Made by a program: the position numbers and the translations under genes. DNA of 39,893 bases from Planctomycetota bacterium (GTDB lineage Bacteria; Planctomycetota; JAJSAM01; JAJVHW01): NCBI GenBank assembly GCA_021776825.1, contig JAJFFG010000024.1:1-39893 (forward strand). The letters are read 5' to 3'. Below are positions 33,833-39,893 of the stretch, one piece after another (position 1 is the first letter of the stretch; each line of letters begins with the position of its first letter). Under the pieces are notes generated by a model. That model ran no database searches. It was not told the origin of the DNA and saw nothing but the letters and a program-made list of their open reading frames with translations.

Positions 33833-35604
33833 ACCGTCGTCAGACGCTGGTCCTCCAGTGGACCGGCTGGTCGCTCGTCGCGACGCTCGTGGCGCTCGGG
33901 CTGGCCATGTGGTCCGGCCGCCGGGACGACCGTGAGATCGCGCCCGGTGAGCGTGACGTCGCCGGCCTGACCGACAAGCTCGCGCGCGACGTGCCCGACG
34001 ATCTGCCGTCGCTGCGCTTCGTAGACCACGCGGCGCGGCTGGCGTTGCAGCCGCAGTTCGTCGGTGTGCGCACGCAACGGCTGCCGGAGGACATGGGTGG
34101 CGGTCTCGCGCTGGCGGACCTCGACGGCGACGGTGATCTCGACCTGCTCCTCGTGGGGACGGGCACGTTCCCGGACGGTGGGCCGCATCGCCTGCTGCGT
34201 AACGACACGCCGGCCGGCGGAGCTCTCGCGTTAACCGACGTCACGGCGGACTCGGGGTTGCCGGGTCCGCTCATGGGCAACGCGGCGTGCGTCGCCGACA
34301 CCGATGCCGATGGCGACCTCGACGTGTTGCTCACGCATCTCGACGGGCTCGTGCATCTCCGCAACGACGGCGGCCTGCACTTCACCGACACGACCGCCGA
34401 GAGCGGGCTCGCGAACGCCGAGGGCTGGTGCGCCGGCGCGGCGTTCGGCGACGTGGACGCAGACGGCGACCTCGATCTCTACGTCTGCCGCTACGTCGCC
34501 TTCCGTGACGAGCCGGGCGCGGCGACCGCCAAGCAGTACGGGCTGCAGATCCCCTACTCGCTCAACCCGTCGTCGTTCTCGCCCCTGGCGAACCTGCTCT
34601 ACCTGGGCGACGGCGCCGGCACGTTCACGGGCGGCGTCGATCTGGCGTTCGAGCGCGGCGTCGCCAACGACGTCGGCCGCTCGCTCGGTGCCGTGTTCGC
34701 GGACTTCGACCTCGACGGACTCGACGAGCTCTACGTCGCGAACGACGTCAGCGACAACGTGCTCTTCTCCGCGACCACCGATGGCGATGGCGTGCGGCAG
34801 TTCGCCGACGTGAGTCATCGCAGTGCGACGGCGGACTACCGCGGCGCCATGGGCCTGACCGTCCGTGATGTGGACGGCGACGGCGACGACGACTTCTTCG
34901 TCACGCACTGGATCGCGCAGGAGAACGGCTTCTATCGCAACCTCTGGTTCGACGAGCGCGGCGCCGGTGGCAACCTGCTCTTCATCGATCACGCCGACCG
35001 CCTGGGCCTCGGCGCGCTCGCGCTGGACTTCGTGGGCTGGTCCACCGAGTTCGCCGACCTGGACCTGGACGGCCGACCGGACCTCGTCGTGGCAAACGGC
35101 TCGACGCTGGAGGAGCGCGCCGACCGAGCAAACCTGGTCGGTGAGCGTCCGCTGTTCTTCTGGAACGGCGGCGCCACGGGCTTCTTCGACGCCGGGCTCG
35201 CGTGGGGCTCGGTCGTGGACCTCCCGCGCGTGCACCGCGGCGGTGCGGTCGGGGACCTCGATGGCGACGGCGACCTCGACGTCGTGCTCGGATCTCTCGC
35301 GGGCCCGCCGAGCGTGCTCATCAACGATGGTCCTCCGCGCGGCGCCTCGCTGTTCGTCAGCCTGCGTGGCCCGGCTCGCAACACGTTCGCCGTCGGTGCA
35401 CGTGTGACCGTGCGTTGCGGCGAGTCCACGCAGTCGGCCGAGATGCGGTCGGCGCCGGGGTACTGCAGCTCCGGTCCGCTCGCGCTCTGCTTCGGACTCG
35501 GAACCGAGACAGACGAGGTGCTGGTGACTGTGCGCTGGCCGGACGGGGTGGAGACGGAACAACGAGTGCCCGCGGGCGACACCCGAGTCGAGGTCCGCCG
35601 GTGA
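33829..35604 (+). CDS. CRTAC1-like FG-GAP / ASPIC-UnbV protein
   Basis: A 591-residue protein with an N-terminal signal anchor (LVLQWTGWSLVATLVALGLAM). From ~85 to 510 it carries FG-GAP/VCBS beta-propeller repeats rich in Ca2+ loops (DLDGDGDLD, DTDADGDLD, DVDADGDLD, DLDLDGRPD). A C-terminal ASPIC/UnbV domain includes NTFAVGARVTV, PGYCSSGPL, FGLGTETDEV and VRWPDGVET. Such proteins are extracellular or periplasmic. The GTG start overlaps the cytochrome stop, and its own TGA overlaps the next GTG start, so the three are almost certainly one translationally coupled operon. It may be a binding partner or scaffold for the cytochrome; that is inferred from linkage only. Confidence 0.9.
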   Translation: MNRRQTLVLQWTGWSLVATLVALGLAMWSGRRDDREIAPGERDVAGLTDKLARDVPDDLPSLRFVDHAARLALQPQFVGVRTQRLPEDMGGGLALADLDGDGDLDLLLVGTGTFPDGGPHRLLRNDTPAGGALALTDVTADSGLPGPLMGNAACVADTDADGDLDVLLTHLDGLVHLRNDGGLHFTDTTAESGLANAEGWCAGAAFGDVDADGDLDLYVCRYVAFRDEPGAATAKQYGLQIPYSLNPSSFSPLANLLYLGDGAGTFTGGVDLAFERGVANDVGRSLGAVFADFDLDGLDELYVANDVSDNVLFSATTDGDGVRQFADVSHRSATADYRGAMGLTVRDVDGDGDDDFFVTHWIAQENGFYRNLWFDERGAGGNLLFIDHADRLGLGALALDFVGWSTEFADLDLDGRPDLVVANGSTLEERADRANLVGERPLFFWNGGATGFFDAGLAWGSVVDLPRVHRGGAVGDLDGDGDLDVVLGSLAGPPSVLINDGPPRGASLFVSLRGPARNTFAVGARVTVRCGESTQSAEMRSAPGYCSSGPLALCFGLGTETDEVLVTVRWPDGVETEQRVPAGDTRVEVRR

Positions 35605-36887
35605 GACGTGTCGTCACCGGGGCGCTCTGTGCTGTGGCGCTCTGTGCTCTGGTGGCCGCATGCGGAGACGGCACAAGCGAACGCGGCCCGACGGCGCGGA
35701 CACCCGAGCAGGTGGCGCGAGGCGCCTCGGAGCGCGCGTTCTGGACGGCGTTCGACGCTGCGCGCGACGTGCTGCGCACCGGCGACGAGGCGGCCGCCGC
35801 CGACCTCTACGAGTCAGCCCTCGAGCGGAAGCCGGAGCACGAGGCGGCGCTCTACGCGCTGGCGGGCATCCGGTGGCGGCAGGGTCGCCACGTCGAGGCG
35901 CTGGCGCTTGCGGAGCGGCTCGAGGCCGTCGAGCGCCCGAAGTCCCGCTCGCTCCTGATGCAGGCGCGCATACGCAGCGATGTGGACGCGCTCCCGCACG
36001 GCACGGCGGAGGCGCCGTGGTACGACCTGGATGTCGCCGCGGCGAAGGCCAGCGCGGCTCTCGAGATCAACCCCGAGGAGACGGGTCCGCACGTTGTGAG
36101 CGCACGCATCGCACTGCTACGCGGCGCGCCCGCCGACGCACTGGCCTCACTGAACAGGGCGCTGACGCTGCACCCGCAGCACGTCCCAGCGCTCATCCTG
36201 CGGTTCGCGGCACAGCGGAGCAGCGGCGATCGCGCGGCCGCGCGCGCCTCGCTCGGCCGACTTCTCGAGGTGACGGCGTCCCGCGACGCCGCCACCCCGG
36301 AGGTGGTGGGCGATGGCGACGTCGACGACGGCGGAGCGCTGAAGCGCCTCGAGCGTCGACGCGTGCTGGCCCTGCTGCTGCGGTTCGGCGGCCACCCGTG
36401 GCCGGAGGACGCCGGGGACGAGCCAACCACCGCGCTACTTCCCGGTCCGCGGCCGCGACTCTCGACGCCGTCACTCTCCGAGCAGGGGCTCCGCGTGACG
36501 ATCGACCTCGATGGCGATGGCGTGAACGAGGAACTCAGCGTCCAGTCGGCCTCGGACGCCGATGCGCTGGCGTGGCTGTTCGGAGTGGCAGCGTCGGCCC
36601 CGACGTTCCGGGGCGTTCAGGCCAGTGAGGTCCGGGCGGGTGACGTCCAGACGGGTGACGATTGGACGGTCGGCAGCGGCCTCGACCGCATCGCCGCCTG
36701 CGTCGGTGACCTGCGTGCGGGCGATGCTGACGGCGACGGCCGCCCCGACGTGCTCGCGCTCCCCCGCGACCACGGCCCGGACTGCACGCTGCCCGCTCTT
36801 CTCATGACGTCGGACGACACGGGCCGATTCCATGTCCGGCCGGTCCGCTGGGCCGCCGCATTCGATCCGACCGACCGGCGGCGTTGA
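35601..36887 (+). CDS. TPR lipoprotein with Ca2+-loop repeats
   Basis: A 428-residue lipoprotein (lipobox LVAAC near residue 17). TPR units begin near 50 (AADLYESALERKPEHEAALY) and recur near 145-205 (AALEINPEETGPHVVSARIA, LNRALTLHPQHVPALILR). The C-terminal third has FG-GAP-like loops (DLDGDGVNE, DADGDGRPD). The GTG start overlaps the preceding stop by 4 bp, completing the operon with the multiheme cytochrome and CRTAC1-like protein. TPR lipoproteins often tether complexes in the envelope, so a complex-assembly role is plausible. No enzymatic motif is seen. Confidence 0.85.
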   Translation: MRRVVTGALCAVALCALVAACGDGTSERGPTARTPEQVARGASERAFWTAFDAARDVLRTGDEAAAADLYESALERKPEHEAALYALAGIRWRQGRHVEALALAERLEAVERPKSRSLLMQARIRSDVDALPHGTAEAPWYDLDVAAAKASAALEINPEETGPHVVSARIALLRGAPADALASLNRALTLHPQHVPALILRFAAQRSSGDRAAARASLGRLLEVTASRDAATPEVVGDGDVDDGGALKRLERRRVLALLLRFGGHPWPEDAGDEPTTALLPGPRPRLSTPSLSEQGLRVTIDLDGDGVNEELSVQSASDADALAWLFGVAASAPTFRGVQASEVRAGDVQTGDDWTVGSGLDRIAACVGDLRAGDADGDGRPDVLALPRDHGPDCTLPALLMTSDDTGRFHVRPVRWAAAFDPTDRRR

Positions 36888-36926
36888 CCGCGCCACGTCC
36901 GGGTCGCTGGAGCGCTTGCAGAAGAC

Positions 36927-36967
36927 GCGTCAACGACCCTGACACCGGCGGCTGGGCGAGTTGACGC
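36927..36967. terminator. Inverted repeat between convergent units
   Basis: GCGTCAAC (36927-36934) and GTTGACGC (36960-36967) are perfect complements separated by 25 bases. They lie in the 162-bp gap between the stop of the TPR lipoprotein and the stop of the convergent polyferredoxin gene. The long loop and missing T run make this a weak terminator candidate. Confidence 0.35.
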
Positions 36968-37049
36968 TGTGATGGGATGACGTGGGTCGGGATGCCGCGT
37001 GACCGACGTGCCCAGATTCGATCCACCGCCAGGACCGATCGGCGTTGCG

Positions 37050-39605
37050 TCAGGCGTAAATCTGCAGGAGCAAGAGCACTGCGCAGAGTGCGACGGCGCC
37101 GAACAGCACGTGCAGGGGATGGCCGGCACCGGCGCCACCGCGATCTTCGCCGGTCTCGCGGGCATGGTGCCGCAGGATGAACGCCGTCACGAACAGCCCG
37201 ACTGTCAGCACGCCGAGGCGCAGCGTCGCGAGCAGCGGCAGTGCGAACCAGGCAGCGCCTTCGGCGTCAGCGACGGTGGCCGTGGCCTGCGGCAGGAGCG
37301 GCGTGTAGCCGAGCTCGTAAGCGACGAAGCCGGCGGTCACCAGGGGCGCCAACGCGGCGACCGCGCGCCAGAGACGCGCACGAGCGAGCGGATCGTGTGC
37401 TGCGACCCACCGAGTGATGAGCATCGTGACACCGACCGCGACCGCGCCGCAGACAGTGAGGATCGCACCCGCGAGTGCGAACCGCTGCGTCACGAGGCTG
37501 GTGCCCAGCACACTCGCGCCGGTGACCTCGAGGCGTTGGATGCCGCTCATGCCCACGAGCAGCGAGGAGAGCAGGATCACGAACGCCCCGAACTGCGGGC
37601 TCGCTGCGGAGCCCGTCCAGAGCTCGCGCCCCGGCAATCGCAGATTCAGCTGCGGCGAGTCCTGGGGGCACACCTCGACACAGCGCATGCAGAGCACGCA
37701 GTCCTGGTTCGAGCTCACGAACATCACGTGGTTGAACATCGGGCACCCAGGCATGTGCTCGTCGCCTTTGAAGCAGAGATGTCCCGTGCATCGAGCGGCG
37801 CACACGTCAACCGTCGGACGAACTTCGAGCAGCCCGGACGTGGCGCAGACCCCGGCCATGCCTCCGAGTGGACAGACGTGCCGGCACCACGCCCGCCGCG
37901 GGTAGAGCACCGCGAGGCCGACGGCCCCGGCGAGAATCGTCACGAGCAGCCAGCCAGTCAGCAACGGCGACTGGCGCATGTGCGTCGTCTCCTCGACGAA
38001 CAGGATCACGAAGAGCCCGACCATCGCGATCCGCGTGTCGTGCACCTTCAGCCACGCCGGGATGCGCCGGTGCGCAGTGTGGACGCGTTCGACGAGACTC
38101 GCGCCGAGGCCCATCGGGCAGATCGCGCACCACGCCCGCGCGACGAAGAAGAAGGACAGGGCCAGGAGCGGCCAACCCAGCGCCCACACGGTCACTGTCG
38201 CGAAGTTGCGCTCCGGGTCCGCTGGTCCGAGGAACGCCGCGGCGAGCAGCGCGAGGAACATCGCGGCGCCGACAACGCGCCCGATGCGTGGCGCGAGGAT
38301 CACGGCGCGCCGGATGCCGCGCTGCGGCAGCGCGAGCAGGTCCACGCCGAATGGCAGCGCCGGCGCCGGCGGGCCGAGGAAGATCTCCTCGGCTCCGACG
38401 GACTCCCTCTCGGCCAGGATGACCGCGCGCTCCATCGCCTCCTCGAGCTCACGCTGGTTGGCGATGCAGTAGTCGTACGAGACGAGCTTGTCGAGCGCTT
38501 CGTCGTCGAGTTCGCGCAGCGGCCGCTCCAGGCGCTTCGTGTGCTTCTCGAGGTAGTGGCGCGCGAGCAGGGGGATGTCGCGCTTCCGCTCCCGGAGGGC
38601 GGGCACCGATGCGACGTGGCTGTCGAACGCGCGCAGGAGCGCCGGTGCGATCCGGCCGGTTGCGGCGAACTCGGCGGGATCGCCGCGGCTGGTGGCCACG
38701 ACGCGCGCGGTCTGGGCGACATCGTGCCCAGCGGGATGCGCAGCGAGGTGGCGGGCGAGGCGATCCTGTACCGAGACCGGCAGGTGCTCCAGGTCCCGGA
38801 GCACGACCGTTCCATCGCGCGCCAGCTCCAGGTACGAGACCCCGCGCCCACGGCCCACGGGCGCGCCGCGCGGGCCGAACAGGCGATCACCCCACTCCGT
38901 GTCGGCGATGTCTGCACAGTCCACGGAGATGACCAGCCCTCGCGCGCGGCTGCTCTGGGCGTGGACCAGCCGCGCGACCAGCTCCTTGCCCGTGCCATCC
39001 TCGCCGCGCACGAGGAACGGAGCGTCGTTGGCGGCGAGCTCCTCGATGTGTGCGCGCACTGCGCGGGCCGCCGTGCTCGAGCCGACGAACGTCGTGTCGA
39101 CGTCGGAGGGCGCGCCCAGGAGCTGCGCTAGCTCGTGCTCCTTCTCGAACGCATTGCCGACCGCTTCGTCGGTCCGTCGAAGGCGCTCGGACAGGATGTC
39201 GACGAGTCGGCGGAGTGCCGCTGGGCTCTCAGCCACGGTCAGACGGAACGTCGGCGCGTCGAGCGCCACCGAGACGACGTCGGTGGCGGCCACGACGTCG
39301 GCCGACGCCGGGTCTCCCGTGAGCAACGACATCTCGCCGATGCACTCGCCGACCTCGAGCGAGGCGACGACCGCCGCCGATCCCTCGTCCGTCTGCACGC
39401 GCACGTCCACGCGCCCGGCGGCGACGACGTGCAGGTGCGTCCCCGTCCGACCCTGGTGGATCAAGACCTCGCCCGGCGCGAACTCGAGCAGCGTCGCACG
39501 CTCCGCGGCGATGCGGAGCGAGTCCAGTGGTGCGTCACTCCAGAGCCGCGCCTGGGAGAGCGCCTCGAGCGCCCGTGCGTGTGCCTGGTGCTGCGAACCT
39601 GGCAT
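37050..39605 (-). CDS. cNMP-binding / sigma54-type AAA+ / membrane polyferredoxin fusion
   Basis: An 851-residue protein joining three modules. A CRP-like cNMP-binding domain lies at ~20-140 (FAPGEVLIHQGRTG, GECIGEMSLLTGDP). A sigma54-activator-type AAA+ domain lies at ~172-410 with an intact Walker A (GEDGTGKE, 201-208), but the GAFTGA loop is replaced by RGAPVGRGRG and the Walker B acidic pair is altered (GTVVLRDLEHLP). From ~432 onward there is a NapH/NosR/FixG-like membrane part with Fe-S cysteines: CAICPMG (493, 496), CRHVC (574, 578), a cluster at 602-621 and CVLCMRCVEVC (636-646). No helix-turn-helix is present. The ATG at 39605 has GAGG eight bases upstream; a TTG at 39674 would add 23 residues. 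It faces the cytochrome operon. Role inferred: redox or ligand-controlled membrane protein. Confidence 0.88.
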   Translation of the reverse strand: MPGSQHQAHARALEALSQARLWSDAPLDSLRIAAERATLLEFAPGEVLIHQGRTGTHLHVVAAGRVDVRVQTDEGSAAVVASLEVGECIGEMSLLTGDPASADVVAATDVVSVALDAPTFRLTVAESPAALRRLVDILSERLRRTDEAVGNAFEKEHELAQLLGAPSDVDTTFVGSSTAARAVRAHIEELAANDAPFLVRGEDGTGKELVARLVHAQSSRARGLVISVDCADIADTEWGDRLFGPRGAPVGRGRGVSYLELARDGTVVLRDLEHLPVSVQDRLARHLAAHPAGHDVAQTARVVATSRGDPAEFAATGRIAPALLRAFDSHVASVPALRERKRDIPLLARHYLEKHTKRLERPLRELDDEALDKLVSYDYCIANQRELEEAMERAVILAERESVGAEEIFLGPPAPALPFGVDLLALPQRGIRRAVILAPRIGRVVGAAMFLALLAAAFLGPADPERNFATVTVWALGWPLLALSFFFVARAWCAICPMGLGASLVERVHTAHRRIPAWLKVHDTRIAMVGLFVILFVEETTHMRQSPLLTGWLLVTILAGAVGLAVLYPRRAWCRHVCPLGGMAGVCATSGLLEVRPTVDVCAARCTGHLCFKGDEHMPGCPMFNHVMFVSSNQDCVLCMRCVEVCPQDSPQLNLRLPGRELWTGSAASPQFGAFVILLSSLLVGMSGIQRLEVTGASVLGTSLVTQRFALAGAILTVCGAVAVGVTMLITRWVAAHDPLARARLWRAVAALAPLVTAGFVAYELGYTPLLPQATATVADAEGAAWFALPLLATLRLGVLTVGLFVTAFILRHHARETGEDRGGAGAGHPLHVLFGAVALCAVLLLLQIYA

Positions 39606-39718
39606 GTGCGTGACCTCGCCCTGCGGCGCCCGGATCGAACGGGCCCAGCGTACGAGGGGACACGACCACGGCAATGACGGGAGTCACGCCGAACGGGGTC
39701 GCGATGCACTGGATGACC

Positions 39719-39736
39719 GACACCCGTACGGGTGTC
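39719..39736. promoter_or_regulatory. Perfect 18-bp palindrome, candidate operator
   Basis: GACACCCGTACGGGTGTC reads identically on both strands. It is 114 bp upstream of the start of the cNMP/AAA+/polyferredoxin gene and 34 bp before a rightward ATG at 39770. Size and symmetry suit a dimeric repressor or activator site; the binding protein is unknown. Confidence 0.4.
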
Positions 39737-39753
39737 GAGCGTGTGATCAACGC

Positions 39754-39893
39754 CTAGCCCGGACTATTCATGACGACTCACACACCTGAGCGGTCCAGAC
39801 CGCCGATCTCGGCGTTGCGCCTCCTCCGAGACGGAACGGCGTCGCAGTCGTCGGCGCGCCTTGATCTCGACGATCTGTCCTTGCTCAGGGTGA
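39754..39893 (+). mobile_element. Possible left end of another CTAG-flanked element (cut by window end)
   Basis: CTAG (39754-39757) is followed by CCCGGACTATTCATGACG, which matches the right end of the 234-bp insert (CCCGGATCGTTCACGAGG) in 13 of 18 positions and begins in the same way relative to CTAG. The other end would lie beyond the window. Confidence 0.35.
39770..39893 (+). CDS. Partial open frame at window end, unknown
   Basis: An ATG at 39770 opens a frame that runs to the last base (41 codons, beginning MTTHTPERSR, with DLDDLSLLR near the end). No family is recognised and no clear ribosome binding site is seen. It starts inside the possible mobile-element end, so it might belong to that element or be fortuitous. 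Confidence 0.25.
   Translation, partial: MTTHTPERSRPPISALRLLRDGTASQSSARLDLDDLSLLRV

Overview
The window is very GC-rich, dense, largely intact bacterial chromosome. No rRNA, tRNA, CRISPR array or phage module was seen. Gene content points to Planctomycetota or a similar large-genome lineage. The pointers are a VIT-VWA protein with a Gly/Arg-rich linker and an alpha-toroid domain, a FecR-FGE fusion, a CRTAC1-type FG-GAP/ASPIC protein beside a multiheme cytochrome, YDG repeats, and many small lipoproteins. This assignment is inference; no marker gene is present. Many starts are GTG, and several adjacent genes overlap by 4 bases (GTGA or ATGA).

Layout. 1-960: two copies of a ~275-bp repeat with REP-like hairpins that run into a tiny lipoprotein gene. 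970-5157: a family 2 glycosyltransferase (-) diverges from an AlkP-superfamily phosphodiesterase overlapped by a divergent pyruvate kinase. 5163-5532: an IS1182-like remnant. 5813-11670: a secreted HEAT/VWA protein and a 1332-residue secreted YDG/FG-GAP protein. 11721-21253: seven minus-strand genes, almost all exported or membrane proteins, including the VIT-VWA-toroid protein and a paralogue of its C-terminal half. 21400-24668: enoyl-CoA hydratase, thiolase and an isopropylmalate/isocitrate dehydrogenase family enzyme. 24857-27239: FecR-FGE fusion and YciB. 27565-29517: hybrid histidine kinase. 29534-31205: HEAT lipoprotein gene split by a 234-bp MITE-like insert. 31733-36887: a tightly overlapped three-gene unit (membrane b/c multiheme cytochrome, CRTAC1-like protein, TPR lipoprotein). 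37050-39605: a convergent gene joining a cNMP-binding domain, a degenerate sigma54-type AAA+ domain and a membrane polyferredoxin.

The most promising unusual biology is the last two blocks together. A putative respiratory or electron-transfer unit faces a one-polypeptide membrane protein that combines small-ligand sensing, ATPase and Fe-S modules but has lost the GAFTGA loop and any DNA-binding domain. The second theme is mobile-element debris carrying CTAG target sites and related CCCG-type ends. One insert can be removed on paper to restore a reading frame exactly. The third is exported proteins built from adhesion, MIDAS and calcium-binding repeat modules.
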